Made by a program: the position numbers and the translations under genes
Notes under the pieces: model-generated
The model's input: the letters and a program-made list of their open reading frames with translations, nothing else
What the model was told of the DNA's origin: nothing
Databases searched by the model: none
NCBI RefSeq assembly: GCF_019510245.1
Contig: NZ_JAEKKT010000117.1
Location: 1 to 64,000, forward strand
Source: Streptomyces sp.
GTDB taxonomy: Bacteria > Actinomycetota > Actinomycetes > Streptomycetales > Streptomycetaceae
Direction of reading: 5' to 3'
DNA: 64,000 bases
Shown here: one piece after another, positions 32,014-41,302 of the stretch
Layout of the letters: each line of letters starts with the position of its first letter
Numbering within the stretch: the stretch's first letter is position 1

Positions 32014-32709
32014 TCAGGTGCCCGGCTTGCGGCCGTAGACGTAGACGTCGTCGCCGGTCTTCAGCAACGACCAGTACTTCTTGGCGTCCTTCGTGGTCAT
32101 GTTCACACAGCCGTGCGAGCCCGGCGGGTTCCACATGCTGAGACCCACCGAGTGGAAGGCCTGGCCGCCGTCGAAGAACTGGCTGTAGGGCATCGGCACG
32201 TTGTAGACGGACGAGACGTGGTCGATGTCACGCCAGTAGATCTTCTTCAGACCGGTCCGCGTCTCGAACCCGTCCCGGCCGGTACGGACCGGGACCGGGC
32301 CGTAGACCAGCTTGTTGCCGTCCTGGATCCAGCTCAGCTGGAGCGTGAGGTTGACGCAGGCGATGCGTCCCTTGTTCGTCGGGCACTTGCCGTCCTTGTT
32401 GGGCTTGTTCCCGACGGCCTTCTGCTTGTTCATCAGGTCCATCACGCCCCAGGTGACGGGACCCGCGTACCCGACGGCGGGCGTGATGCCGTGCTTGTTC
32501 TGGAAGGCCTGGATCGCCTTGCAGTCGGCGGTGGACTGCTTGCCGTCGACCGGCCGCCCGAGGAACTTCTCCACCTGCTTCTGGTACGGCCCGGCCTGCG
32601 TGGTGCAACTCGCCGCCTGCGCCGGAGCGGAGGTGAGGGCGAGCGTGAGGGGCGCCACAAGGCCCGTGACACCGAGCACTACGGCACTTCGTCTACGTAT
32701 GTCCCCCAT
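32014..32709 (-). CDS. Secreted L,D-transpeptidase (YkuD family) (231 aa)
   Basis: Cell-wall enzyme forming 3-3 crosslinks. A signal peptide (residues 1-32, ending in an APAQA-A type site) is followed by a peptidoglycan-binding-like part (about 35-100) and a YkuD domain (about 110-231). The catalytic motif is SHGCVNMT with Cys near residue 203, and the partner His lies in FHSVGLSM. Start is ATG at 32709; GGAG lies 11 bases upstream. The gene converges on the Gfo/Idh/MocA gene. Confidence 0.9.
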   Translation of the reverse strand: MGDIRRRSAVVLGVTGLVAPLTLALTSAPAQAASCTTQAGPYQKQVEKFLGRPVDGKQSTADCKAIQAFQNKHGITPAVGYAGPVTWGVMDLMNKQKAVGNKPNKDGKCPTNKGRIACVNLTLQLSWIQDGNKLVYGPVPVRTGRDGFETRTGLKKIYWRDIDHVSSVYNVPMPYSQFFDGGQAFHSVGLSMWNPPGSHGCVNMTTKDAKKYWSLLKTGDDVYVYGRKPGT

Positions 32710-32902
32710 ATGACGTCTGTCTCCTTTTTCTGCGCTGTGGTCTCGTCGTACTGGACCGCCCGATGCGCGGCATTGGTTGTAGCCGGGAGCGGGCTGTGAC
32801 GAAACGGTTAACTTACCCGCCGCGGCCGCCCCGGCCGACATCGGTCCACCTACCCGGAAGTGGCCCGCGCCACAGCGTCGTGGCCGACCTAGTGTGCCGG
32901 TC

Positions 32903-34297
32903 ATGCACCCCGCACTCGCCGACGATCTCGCCCGGCTTCCCGAACTCCTCCAGTCCGCCCGCGATGTGGCCGCCCGTGCGGTGGCCGGATCGCCCGAGCG
33001 GCCGGTGGCCGCGACCGGGCCCGCGCCCGCGCGGGCGCCGCTGCCCGAGCAGGGGGAGGGCGGGGCCGGCGCGCTGGCCCGGTTCACCGAGCGGTGGGCG
33101 CCGGGTATGTCCGCCTCGGCCGGGCCACGCTACCTGGGTTTCGTCACCGGCGGGGTGACCCCCGCCTCCCTCACCGGCGACTGGCTGACCTCGGCCTACG
33201 ACCAGAACGCGGCCGGGGACGCCAGCTCCTGGAGCGCCGCCCTGGAGCGCGAGACGGTGGGCTGGCTGGCCGAGTTGTTCGGGCTCGGCGAGGCGCACAG
33301 CGGGGCGTTGGTGACCGGCGCCACGATGTCGAACACGGTCGGGCTGGCGATCGCCCGCGCCTGGCTCGGGGAGCGGTTGGGGGTGGACGTCTCCCGGTCC
33401 GGCGCCGCCGCGCTCGGCCCGGTCGACGTGCTCTCCGGCAGCCCGCACTCCAGCGTCGGCAAGGCGCTGTCGGTGCTCGGCATCGGCCGGGACCGGCTGC
33501 GCCGGGTACCGCTGCTGCCCGGCGGCCGGGAGGCGGTGGACGTGCCCGCGCTCGACGCGGCGCTGGCCGCCCTGGACGGGCGGCCCGCGATCGTCGTCGC
33601 CAACGCGGGCACGGTGAACACCGTCGACTTCGACGACCTGCGGGCGATCGCCGCCCTGAAGGAGCGGTACGGCTTCTGGCTGCACGTGGACGCCGCGTTC
33701 GGCGCCTTCGCCGCCCTCTCCCCCGCCCACGCCCCGCTCGTCGCCGGGCTCGACGCGGCCGACTCGGTCTGTGCGGACCTGCACAAGTGGCTCAACGTCC
33801 CCTACGACGCGGCCGTCCAGTTCACCCGCCGCCGCGACCTCCAGGTGGCCGTCTTCCAGAACGAGTCCCCGTACCTGGGCCCGCCCGCCGGCACCCCGGA
33901 CTTCCTGCACCTGACCCCGGAGAACTCCCGCCGGATGCGGGCGCTGCCGGCCTGGTTCACGCTGACGGCGTACGGCAGGGAGGGGCACCGCGAGATCGTC
34001 GAGCGCAACGTCGCCGAGGCCCGCCGCCTCGGGGCCGGCATCGAGGAGTTGCCGGGCCTGCGCCTGCTCGCCCCGGTCCGGCTCAACGTCGCCTGCTTCA
34101 CCCTCGCCGACCAGCCCACGCAGGAACGGGTGGCCGCGCTGGCCCGGGCGGTCGCCGCGTCCGGGGAGGCGTTCCTGACGCCGACGGTGTACGGCGGGGT
34201 GCCGGCGCTGCGGGCGGCGTTCAGCAACTGGCGGACCACCGAGGACGACACCCGGCGCGTGCTGGCGGTACTCGCGACCGCCTCAGCTGCTCTCTGA
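32903..34297 (+). CDS. PLP-dependent decarboxylase of the aromatic amino-acid type (464 aa)
   Basis: Group II pyridoxal-phosphate decarboxylase or relative. The cofactor Lys lies in ADLHKWLNVPYDA, preceded by FWLHVDAAFGAFAAL with the conserved Asp, and ALVTGATMSNTVGLAIAR is the nucleotide-like loop. N-terminal RYLGFVTGGVTPASL matches the family. The substrate is probably an aromatic or acidic amino acid. TAGTGT at 32890-32895 is seven bases before the ATG, consistent with a leaderless transcript. The 3' end overlaps the end of the converging SDR gene by 15 bases. Confidence 0.83.
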   Translation: MHPALADDLARLPELLQSARDVAARAVAGSPERPVAATGPAPARAPLPEQGEGGAGALARFTERWAPGMSASAGPRYLGFVTGGVTPASLTGDWLTSAYDQNAAGDASSWSAALERETVGWLAELFGLGEAHSGALVTGATMSNTVGLAIARAWLGERLGVDVSRSGAAALGPVDVLSGSPHSSVGKALSVLGIGRDRLRRVPLLPGGREAVDVPALDAALAALDGRPAIVVANAGTVNTVDFDDLRAIAALKERYGFWLHVDAAFGAFAALSPAHAPLVAGLDAADSVCADLHKWLNVPYDAAVQFTRRRDLQVAVFQNESPYLGPPAGTPDFLHLTPENSRRMRALPAWFTLTAYGREGHREIVERNVAEARRLGAGIEELPGLRLLAPVRLNVACFTLADQPTQERVAALARAVAASGEAFLTPTVYGGVPALRAAFSNWRTTEDDTRRVLAVLATASAAL

Positions 34298-35101
34298 GCC
34301 GTGCCGGGCCTCCCGGTGCGGCCGCAGCGCCGCGTGGAACCCGCTGTGCACGGCGGTGAGTCCACCGTCGACGCCCAGGGTGGTGCCGGTGATCCAGGCG
34401 GCATCGCGGGAGGCGAGGAAGGCGACGGCCGCGGCGATGTCCTCGGGTTCGCCGACCCGGCCGAGCGGATACAGCGGCCGGAGGGCGTCGAGTTCGTCCT
34501 CCCGGTCCGCCCAGGCCGAGGTGCGGACCGTGCCCGGCTCCACCAGGTTGACCCGGACCCCGCGCGCGGCCGCGTGCCCGGCGAGGGTGCGGGTCAGCGA
34601 GGCGAGGCCGGCCTTGGCGGCGCTGTAGGCGTGATTGCCGAAGTCCGCCCGGGCGTTGACGGAGCCGATGCTGACGATCGCGCCCCGGCCGGAGGCGGCG
34701 AGGTACGGCAGGGCGGCGCGGCAGCAGCGGTGGACGCCGGTGAGCGTGATGTCGAGGTCCAGCGCCCACCCGTCGTCCGGCTGGTCCTCGAAGCGCGGGA
34801 CGTCAGGGGTGCAGTGCGCGGCGCAGTTCACCAGGACGTCGAGCGTGCCGAAGGCGCCGGCGGCCCGCTCGACGGCCCTCTCCACCGAGTCCCGGTCGGC
34901 GACGTCACAGGCGAACGCGGTGACCGCCAGCCCCTGTTCGCGCAGTGCGGCCGCCGTGCGCTCCGCCTCGGGCAGGTCCCGGTCGGTCGCCAGCACCTGT
35001 GCGCCCTCCTCGGCCAGCCGGCGGGCGACGGCCGCGCCGATGCCGCGGGCCGCGCCCGTGACGAGAACTCCGTGTCCGGCGAAGCGAGTCAGTCCGGTCA
35101 T
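34283..35101 (-). CDS. Short-chain dehydrogenase/reductase (272 aa)
   Basis: Classical SDR. The NAD(P) loop TGAARGIGAAVARRL starts at residue 15, then VNCAAH (variant of NNAG), the catalytic Ser in IVSIGSVNA, and YSAAKAG with the Tyr-x3-Lys pair, followed by VEPGTVRT. TACGGT seven bases before the ATG at 35101 suggests a leaderless message. Substrate is unknown. The converging decarboxylase gene overlaps its end by 15 bases, so the two transcripts are antisense at their 3' ends. Confidence 0.88.
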   Translation of the reverse strand: MTGLTRFAGHGVLVTGAARGIGAAVARRLAEEGAQVLATDRDLPEAERTAAALREQGLAVTAFACDVADRDSVERAVERAAGAFGTLDVLVNCAAHCTPDVPRFEDQPDDGWALDLDITLTGVHRCCRAALPYLAASGRGAIVSIGSVNARADFGNHAYSAAKAGLASLTRTLAGHAAARGVRVNLVEPGTVRTSAWADREDELDALRPLYPLGRVGEPEDIAAAVAFLASRDAAWITGTTLGVDGGLTAVHSGFHAALRPHREARHGSESS

Positions 35102-35151
35102 GACGACGACCGTACGGGCCGGACGATCAACAGGACAGATAACGTGCGCGC

Positions 35152-35688
35152 ATGACCGCGTTCCTTCAGCAACTCCCCGCCCTGATAGGTGTCGTGATAG
35201 GCGCGCTCGGTTCGTATCTCGCGGTGGTGCGGGGTGACCGGGCGCGATTCAGGCGTGAGCAGCAGGCGCGCTGGGAGGAGCGGCGGCTGACGGTGTACAG
35301 CGAGTACGCGCGGGCGCTGAAGAGGACGGTGAACCTCACCTACCGCGTCGCGGCCCATCTCGGCAACGACCCGCATCCGCACCCGATCTGCCCGGCCGAG
35401 GCCGAGCCGCAGCTGGCGGCGGCCACCGACGGCCGTGATCCGGCCGGGGAGGCGCTGATCATGCTGGGCAGCCGGGAGGTGGTCGAGCAGGCACGGGAGT
35501 GGGTGACCGCGGTGATGGCCATGGAGCGGTTCATGCGCTCCGGCACGGTCGACCCGGACGCCTGGCAGGCGCTGCTGGCGCGGCAGCGGGCCTGCCGCGA
35601 GCGCTACTACACCGCCGTACGCGAGGATCTCGCGCTGCCTCCGGGGCACCCGGCGCTCTGGCCGACCCGGCCGGAGTCCGACGGCTGA
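35152..35688 (+). CDS. Hypothetical membrane-associated protein (178 aa)
   Basis: An N-terminal hydrophobic segment (LIGVVIGALGSYLAVVRG, residues 11-28) is followed by a helical, charged cytoplasmic part (RREQQARWEERRLTVYSEYA). The arrangement, with a single anchor and a long helix, is common among uncharacterised actinobacterial proteins. There is no recognised domain. It is divergent to the SDR gene with 50 bases between. No ribosome-binding site is seen before the ATG. Confidence 0.65.
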   Translation: MTAFLQQLPALIGVVIGALGSYLAVVRGDRARFRREQQARWEERRLTVYSEYARALKRTVNLTYRVAAHLGNDPHPHPICPAEAEPQLAAATDGRDPAGEALIMLGSREVVEQAREWVTAVMAMERFMRSGTVDPDAWQALLARQRACRERYYTAVREDLALPPGHPALWPTRPESDG

Positions 35689-35696
35689 GGGGCGTG

Positions 35697-35733
35697 CCGG
35701 TTCCGCGGTGGCCGGTTCCGCGGTGGCCGGTGG
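35697..35733. repeat. Short tandem repeat, 15-bp unit
   Basis: CCGGTTCCGCGGTGG is present twice in tandem (35697-35711 and 35712-35726), followed by CCGGTGG. It lies in the gap between two converging genes. Confidence 0.85.
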
Positions 35734-35767
35734 CGGGCCTTCCGCGGAAGCCGACGTCAGGTGCGGG

Positions 35768-36397
35768 TCAGTGTCCCCGGGCGATCCACTCCGCCAGGTG
35801 CGGTGCCTCGGCGCCGATGGTGGTCGGGTCGCCGTGCCCGGTCAGGACCTTCGTCTCCGGCGGGAGGGTGAGGAGCTTGTCCCGGATGGAGTCGATGATC
35901 GTCGGGAAGTGCGAGTACGACCGCCCGGTCGCGCCGGGGCCGCCCTGGAAGAGGGTGTCGCCGGTGAAGACGACGCCCAGGCCGGGTTCGTGGAGGCAGA
36001 CGGCGCCGGGCGCGTGGCCGGGCGTGTGCAGCACGGTCAGGTCGGCGCCGGCGGTCTCGATGACCAGCCCGTCGGACAGGTGGTTGTCGGGGTCGCGGTC
36101 GGGGTGGGTGAGCTTCCACAGCGGCAGGTCGTCGGGGTGCAGCCAGATCTTGGCGCCAGTGAGGTCCGCGAGGGCGGGCGCCGCGTCGATGTGGTCGTTG
36201 TGGGCGTGGGTGCAGACGATCGCCTTCAGGACGCGGTCGTCGACCGCCTCGGCGATGGCCTGGGCGTCGTGCGCGGCGTCGATGACGATCACTTCGCGTT
36301 CGTCGCCGACGATCCAGACGTTGTTCTCGACGTCCCAGGTGCCGCCGTCGAGGGTGAACTGGCCGGAGGTGACGAGGCGTTCGATGCGCGTGGTCAT
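35768..36397 (-). CDS. MBL-fold hydrolase, probable S-formylmycothiol hydrolase-like (209 aa)
   Basis: Metallo-beta-lactamase fold with the full metal motif HAHNDHID, plus TPGHAPGAVCL and FTGDTLFQGG. The start codon overlaps the stop of the mycothiol dehydrogenase gene by one base (TGATG), so the two are translated together. In actinobacteria this MBL protein regularly follows the S-(hydroxymethyl)mycothiol dehydrogenase and is thought to hydrolyse the formyl thioester or a related glyoxalase-type intermediate. The reaction is inferred from context, not shown by the sequence. Confidence 0.85.
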   Translation of the reverse strand: MTTRIERLVTSGQFTLDGGTWDVENNVWIVGDEREVIVIDAAHDAQAIAEAVDDRVLKAIVCTHAHNDHIDAAPALADLTGAKIWLHPDDLPLWKLTHPDRDPDNHLSDGLVIETAGADLTVLHTPGHAPGAVCLHEPGLGVVFTGDTLFQGGPGATGRSYSHFPTIIDSIRDKLLTLPPETKVLTGHGDPTTIGAEAPHLAEWIARGH

Positions 36398-37485
36398 CAC
36401 AGCACCACCACCGAGCGCAGCACGTCGCCCTGGTGCATCCGGTCGAACGCCTTCTCCACCTCGTCGAGCTGGATCGTCTCGGTGACGAACGCGTCCAGCG
36501 GCAACCGCCCCTGGAGGTGCAGGTCGATGAGCATGGGGAAGTCCCGGGAGGGCAGGCAGTCGCCGTACCAGGACGACTTGAGTGCGCCACCGCGGCCGAA
36601 GACGTCGAGGAGCGGCAGTTCCAGCTTCATCTCCGGGGTGGGGACGCCGACCAGGACGACGGTGCCGGCGAGGTCGCGGGCGTAGAAGGCCTGCTGGTAG
36701 GTCTCCGGGCGGCCGACCGCCTCGATGACGACGTCGGCGCCGAAGCCGCCGGTCAGGCCACGGATCGCCTCGACGGGGTCGCTCTCGCGCGAGTTGACCG
36801 TGTGGGTGGCGCCCAGGGAGCGGGCCTTCTCCAGCTTCCGGTCGTCGATGTCGACGGCGATGATCTTCGCGGCGCCCGCCAGGTTCGACCCGGCGATCGC
36901 CGCGTCGCCGACCCCGCCGCAGCCGATCACGGCGACCGAGTCGCCCCGGCCGACGTTGCCGGTGTTGATCGCCGCGCCGATGCCGGCCATCACCCCGCAG
37001 CCGAGGAGCCCGGCGACCGCCGGGGAGACGGCCGGGTCGACCTTGGTGCACTGCCCGGCGGCGACCAGCGTCTTCTCGGCGAAGGCGCCGATGCCGAGGG
37101 CCGGGGCGAGCTCCTGACCGGTCGAGGCGAGGGTCATCTTCTGCTTCGCGTTGTGGGTGTCGAAGCAGTACCAGGGCCGCCCGCGCAGACAGGCCCGGCA
37201 CTGGCCGCACACCGCACGCCAGTTGAGGATCACGAAGTCACCGGGCGCGACGTCCGTGACGCCCGCGCCGACCGACTCCACCACCCCGGCGGCCTCGTGA
37301 CCGAGCAGGAAGGGGAACTCGTCGGTGATACCGCCCTGTTTGTAGTGCAGGTCGGTGTGACAGACCCCGCAGGCCTGCACCTGTACGACGGCTTCGCCCG
37401 GCCCCGGGTCGGGCACCACGATCGTCTCGACCCGCACGGGCTCGTCCTTGCCCGGTGCGATCACGCCGCGTACTTCCTGCGCCAT
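36397..37485 (-). CDS. S-(hydroxymethyl)mycothiol dehydrogenase (362 aa)
   Basis: Zinc-dependent alcohol dehydrogenase of class III type that oxidises the formaldehyde-mycothiol adduct. The catalytic zinc site begins [14 protein letters not shown], with GHEAAGVVE following. The structural zinc loop is [15 protein letters not shown], and the NAD loop is [16 protein letters not shown]. The C terminus matches the family ([20 protein letters not shown]). ATG at 37485 agrees with family length. The coupled MBL gene follows. Mycothiol itself places the organism in the Actinobacteria. Confidence 0.9.
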   Translation of the reverse strand: MAQEVRGVIAPGKDEPVRVETIVVPDPGPGEAVVQVQACGVCHTDLHYKQGGITDEFPFLLGHEAAGVVESVGAGVTDVAPGDFVILNWRAVCGQCRACLRGRPWYCFDTHNAKQKMTLASTGQELAPALGIGAFAEKTLVAAGQCTKVDPAVSPAVAGLLGCGVMAGIGAAINTGNVGRGDSVAVIGCGGVGDAAIAGSNLAGAAKIIAVDIDDRKLEKARSLGATHTVNSRESDPVEAIRGLTGGFGADVVIEAVGRPETYQQAFYARDLAGTVVLVGVPTPEMKLELPLLDVFGRGGALKSSWYGDCLPSRDFPMLIDLHLQGRLPLDAFVTETIQLDEVEKAFDRMHQGDVLRSVVVL

Positions 37486-37618
37486 GGGCCTGCCCTTTCG
37501 TCGCTCTGCTGACGTGCTGTGTTCCGACCCTACGCGGGAACGATCAGCGGCGGCACGCATCGACCGCCGCGGATCCTCCCGCGCCCCCGCCGTCCGGGCC
37601 GCCACCATCAGCGCCGCA

Positions 37619-37632
37619 TACCCCCAGGGGTA
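37619..37632. promoter_or_regulatory. CstR-type operator 1 before the persulfide operon
   Basis: TACCCCCAGGGGTA is a near-perfect 14-bp palindrome. It lies upstream of TACGGT (37640-37645), the probable -10, so it would cover the -35 region. It matches two other sites in the window (37654 and 40567). Confidence 0.8.
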
Positions 37633-37653
37633 CCTCTGCTACGGTGGGACATA

Positions 37654-37667
37654 TACCCCCGGGGGTA
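37654..37667. promoter_or_regulatory. CstR-type operator 2 before the persulfide operon
   Basis: TACCCCCGGGGGTA is a perfect 14-bp palindrome, 35 bases centre to centre from operator 1. It would lie over the transcription start. Two sites flanking a -10 indicate strong repression. Confidence 0.85.
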
Positions 37668-37702
37668 ATTCACCAGGGGATCCAGGAGAGGAGTGTGCTG
37701 CC

Positions 37703-39403
37703 GTGTCCTTCGTCGACACCATCGAGGTGCCCGGACTGGGCAACCGCAGCTATCTGGCGGGCGGCGCGCACGGCGCCGTCGCGGTCGATCCGCCCCGGGA
37801 CGTCGACCGGGTGCTGGCGGCCGTCGCCCGGCGCGGGGTCAGGCTCACGCAGGTCGTGGAGACGCACGTGCACAACGACTACGTCTCCGGCGGCCTCGAA
37901 CTGGCCCGGCTGACCGGGGCGGCGTACGTGGTGCCGGCCGGGGCACTGGTGGCGTACGAGCGGGTGCCGGTGGCCGACGGCGACGTGCTGGAGATCGAGG
38001 CGGGCCTTGCGCTGCGCGCGCTGGCCACCCCCGGGCACACCCCGCACCACACGTCGTACGTCCTGGAGGAGACCGGCCGCGCGGTGGCCGTCTTCACCGG
38101 TGGCTCGCTGCTGATCGGCACGGTCGGCAGGCCCGACCTGGTGGAGCCCCGGCTGACGGGCGAGCTGGCGCGGGCGCAGCACGCCTCGGCGCACCGGCTG
38201 GCCGCCGAGCTGCCGGACGGGACGGCGGTGCTGCCGACGCACGGCTTCGGCAGCTTCTGCTCGGCCGGGGACGCCGCCGGTCCGGGCACCACCATCGGCC
38301 GGGAGCGCGCGGTGAACGAGGCGCTCGTCAAGGACGTCGACACGTTCGTCGCGGAGCTGCTGGCGGGACTGGACGACGTACCGGCGTACTACGCCCACAT
38401 GGGCCCGTTGAACTCCGGTGGCCCGGCCCCCGTGGACCTCACGCCGCCGGGCCGGGCGGACGCGGCGGAGATCGCGGCGCGGCTGGCCGCCGGGGAGTGG
38501 GTGGTGGACCTGCGCAACCGGGTGGCGTTCGCCGAGGGACATGTGTCGGGCACCGTGAACTTCGAGGCCGACGGGCAGCTCGCCACCTATCTGGCCTGGC
38601 TGCTGCCCTGGGGCCGGCCGGTCACGCTGCTCGCCGAGTCGGCGGCCCAGCTCGCCGCCGCCCAGCGGGAGCTGACCCGCGTCGGCATCGACCGCCCCGC
38701 GGCGGCCGCCACCGGTGCGCCGGAGGCCTGGCTCCGCCCGGGCGACCGGCCGCACTCCTTCCCGCGCGCCACGTTCGCGGACCTGGCCGCGCGCCGGGCG
38801 CAGGAGACCGCGAGCCCGACCGCGGGCGGGACGCAGAAGATCGTCGTACTGGACGTGCGCCGGGACTCGGAGCGGGCCGGCGGGCACGTCCGGGGCTCGC
38901 TGCACATACCCCTGCACCAGGTGCGTCAGCGGCTGGGCGAGATACCCGAGGGCACGGTGTGGGTGCACTGCGCGGGTGGCATGCGGGCGGCCGTCGCGGC
39001 CTCACTGCTGGACGCGGCCGGGCGTGACGTGGTCGCCGTCGACGACGGTTTCGCGTCGGCGACCGAGGCAGGGCTGACCACGGTCCGGCTCACCCCGGCC
39101 GAGGCCCTGGAGCGCACGGCCGCGGGTGCCGTCCTGCTGGACGTCCGCGAGGCCGAGGAATGGCAGACCGGTCACGCGCCCCAGGCCCTGCACGCCCCGT
39201 TCTCCGCGCTGGCGGCCGGGGCGCCGCTCCCGCCCGCCGCCGGGGACCGCCCGGTCGTCGTGATCTGCCGCTCCGGCAAGCGCTCCCAGGACGCGGCGGC
39301 GCTGCTCACGGCCCGGGGCCTGGACGCGGTGGACGTCGTCGGCGGCATGCGCGCCTGGAGCGCGGCAGGTCTCGCGGTGAGCGGCGAGGGCACCTCCGCA
39401 TGA
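37703..39403 (+). CDS. CstB-like persulfide dioxygenase with three rhodanese-like domains (566 aa)
   Basis: Multidomain sulfur enzyme. The MBL domain (residues 1-255) has THVHNDYVSGG near residue 53, with Tyr where the classical HxHxDH motif ends in His, plus PGHTPHHTSYVL and IGTVGRPDL. A rhodanese-like unit without Cys begins near 266 (VVDLRNRVAFAEGHVSG). A second has an active Cys (WVHCAGGMRAAV, near residue 422). A third, also with Cys (VICRSGKRSQDA, near 519), follows. Staphylococcal CstB has only one active rhodanese, so this has an extra one. GTG at 37703 follows GAGAGGAG. The gene overlaps the exporter gene by four bases and is preceded by two CstR-type operators. Confidence 0.85.
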   Translation: MSFVDTIEVPGLGNRSYLAGGAHGAVAVDPPRDVDRVLAAVARRGVRLTQVVETHVHNDYVSGGLELARLTGAAYVVPAGALVAYERVPVADGDVLEIEAGLALRALATPGHTPHHTSYVLEETGRAVAVFTGGSLLIGTVGRPDLVEPRLTGELARAQHASAHRLAAELPDGTAVLPTHGFGSFCSAGDAAGPGTTIGRERAVNEALVKDVDTFVAELLAGLDDVPAYYAHMGPLNSGGPAPVDLTPPGRADAAEIAARLAAGEWVVDLRNRVAFAEGHVSGTVNFEADGQLATYLAWLLPWGRPVTLLAESAAQLAAAQRELTRVGIDRPAAAATGAPEAWLRPGDRPHSFPRATFADLAARRAQETASPTAGGTQKIVVLDVRRDSERAGGHVRGSLHIPLHQVRQRLGEIPEGTVWVHCAGGMRAAVAASLLDAAGRDVVAVDDGFASATEAGLTTVRLTPAEALERTAAGAVLLDVREAEEWQTGHAPQALHAPFSALAAGAPLPPAAGDRPVVVICRSGKRSQDAAALLTARGLDAVDVVGGMRAWSAAGLAVSGEGTSA

Positions 39404-40149
39404 CCACGCTCCTGCTCGCCCTCGCCGCCGGGGCCGTCACCGGGCTGGCGCTCGGGGCCCTGGGCGGTGGCGGCAGCGTCCTGGCCGTACCGGCGTTGAT
39501 CTATCTGCTCGGCTTCAGCCCGGCCGCGGCCACCACCGCGAGCCTGGTCGTCGTCACGGTCACCTCGGCCACTGCACTCGTCGCGCACGCCCGCGGGGGT
39601 GCGGTGCGGTGGCGTGCGGGTGCGGTGTTCGCGGCGGCCGGGATCCTGCCGGCGGCGATCGGCGGAGCGGTGTCCCGCCACTTGCCGGCCACGTTGCTGA
39701 CCGGGGCGTTCGCGGTGCTCGCGGCCGTGGCGGCGGTGCGCATGCTGCGCCCGTCGACCGCCGGCGGGACGGCGCCCGCGCAGGTGCGGCCCGCCCTGGT
39801 GGCCGGGGCGGGCGCCGGCCTCGGCGCCGTGACCGGCGTGCTCGGGGTGGGCGGCGGGTTTCTCGCCGTACCGTCCCTGGTGAGCGTCGTCGGCCTGCGG
39901 ATGCGCGCGGCCGTCGGTACGAGCCTGCTCGTCATCACGATCAACTCGCTCACGGCGCTGGCGGCACGCGCCGGTTCGCACATCGACCTCGACTGGTCGG
40001 CCGTCGGCCCCTTCGCCGGGGCCGCGATCCTCGGCGCCTGGGACGGCAAGCGGCTCGCGGCCCGGCTCTCCGCGGGCACCCTCCAGCGGCTCTTCGCCTG
40101 TGCGCTGCTCGCGGTGGCCGCGTTCATGCTGGCCGACGCGATCGGCTGA
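39400..40149 (+). CDS. TauE/SafE-family sulfite/sulfur-compound exporter (249 aa)
   Basis: Polytopic membrane protein with the two repeated glycine-rich motifs of the family: LGALGGGGSVLAVPALIYLL at about residue 19, and GVLGVGGGFLAVPSLVSVVG at about residue 146. Eight hydrophobic segments are visible. The ATG overlaps the stop of the CstB-like gene (ATGA), so the two are translationally coupled. The likely role is to expel sulfite or thiosulfate produced by persulfide oxidation. A composite palindromic repeat follows and probably ends the transcript. Confidence 0.88.
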   Translation: MTTLLLALAAGAVTGLALGALGGGGSVLAVPALIYLLGFSPAAATTASLVVVTVTSATALVAHARGGAVRWRAGAVFAAAGILPAAIGGAVSRHLPATLLTGAFAVLAAVAAVRMLRPSTAGGTAPAQVRPALVAGAGAGLGAVTGVLGVGGGFLAVPSLVSVVGLRMRAAVGTSLLVITINSLTALAARAGSHIDLDWSAVGPFAGAAILGAWDGKRLAARLSAGTLQRLFACALLAVAAFMLADAIG

Positions 40150-40150
40150 C

Positions 40151-40237
40151 GCGCCCCGAAGGGGCGCTGGGGGTACCCCCAGCCGAAGGCTGGGGGAGGA
40201 ACTGCGCGACCAGCCACGACGGCGCCGCAGCCGACAG
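40151..40237. repeat. Composite intergenic palindromic repeat, copy 2
   Basis: GCGCCCC-GAA-GGGGCGC is followed by CCCCCAGCC-GAA-GGCTGGGGG, two perfect hairpins, then the block AACTGCGCGACCAGCCACGA and GGCGCCGCAGCCGACAG. It lies between the converging exporter and CstR-like genes, where a bidirectional terminator is needed. Copies 1 and 3 are at 1994 and 48673. Confidence 0.9.
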
Positions 40238-40261
40238 ACCGCGGCGCTTGCAGCAGAGCGC

Positions 40262-40561
<300 letters not shown>

Positions 40562-40566
40562 TCACA

Positions 40567-40580
40567 TACCCGTAGGGGTA
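40567..40580. promoter_or_regulatory. CstR-type operator 3 in the divergent cstR-like/rhodanese region
   Basis: TACCCGTAGGGGTA fits the other two sites (TACCC....GGGTA). It lies in the 91-bp region between the repressor gene and the divergent rhodanese gene, so it can serve autoregulation and repress the rhodanese gene. Confidence 0.8.
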
Positions 40581-40640
40581 TTTTACCCGCCCCTCGGGCG
40601 AACCTGCCGTTCATCACTGCAAGGAAGGATCGCACCCGCG

Positions 40641-41222
40641 ATGACCACCACTCCCCCGCACCCGGATCTCGCCCCCGACCAGGCCCTCGCCCGCCTGCCG
40701 GAGCTGACCGTCGTCGACGTCCGCACACCCGGCGAGTACGCCACCGGCCATGTGCCCGGCGCCCACAACATCCCCCTGGACGCCCTGCACCGGGCCCTGC
40801 CCGCGCTCCGCGCCGCGGACGGCGGGATTCTCCTGGTGTGTGCCTCCGGTGCCCGGGCCGAGCGCGCCCGGGCACTCCTCGCCGAGCACGGCATCCCGGC
40901 GGCCACCCTCACCGGCGGCACGCGCGGCTGGGCCGGGCGCGGTCACGCACTGCACCGCTCGCGGGGCGAGTCCCGTGCGTCCTGGGCCATGGAGCGCCAG
41001 GTGCGGTTCACCGCAGGGGCGGCCGTCCTCCTGGGTCTGGGCCTCGGGCTGCTGCACCCGGCCTGGCTGCTCCTGTCGGCCGGGGTCGCGGGCGGCCTGG
41101 TGTTCTCGGCGCTCACCGACACCTGCGGGATGGCCGCGGTGCTGTCGAAGCTGCCGCACAACCGTCCGCGTCCGGCCGACCTCGACGCGACCCTGGCGAG
41201 GCTCGGTTCCGCCCGGAGCTGA
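40641..41222 (+). CDS. Rhodanese with DUF2892 membrane tail, YgaP-like (193 aa)
   Basis: Sulfurtransferase facing the cytoplasm. The rhodanese domain (about residues 12-105) has VVDVRTPGEYATGHVPGAHN and the active-site Cys in LLVCASGARAERA. The C-terminal part has two hydrophobic helices (FTAGAAVLLGLGLGLLHPAW, LLLSAGVAGGLVFSALT) followed by DTCGMAAVLSKLP, as in YgaP. ATG at 40641 follows AAGGAAGG. It is divergent to the CstR-like repressor with a shared operator. It likely moves sulfane sulfur within the persulfide-removal system. Confidence 0.88.
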   Translation: MTTTPPHPDLAPDQALARLPELTVVDVRTPGEYATGHVPGAHNIPLDALHRALPALRAADGGILLVCASGARAERARALLAEHGIPAATLTGGTRGWAGRGHALHRSRGESRASWAMERQVRFTAGAAVLLGLGLGLLHPAWLLLSAGVAGGLVFSALTDTCGMAAVLSKLPHNRPRPADLDATLARLGSARS

Positions 41223-41302
41223 CCGGGCCCCGGTGCCGGCGGCGGCCATCGTAGCCTGGGGCACGTCGGAGGGCGCCGCCCGCCGCCCGGACGAGGAGCA
41301 CC

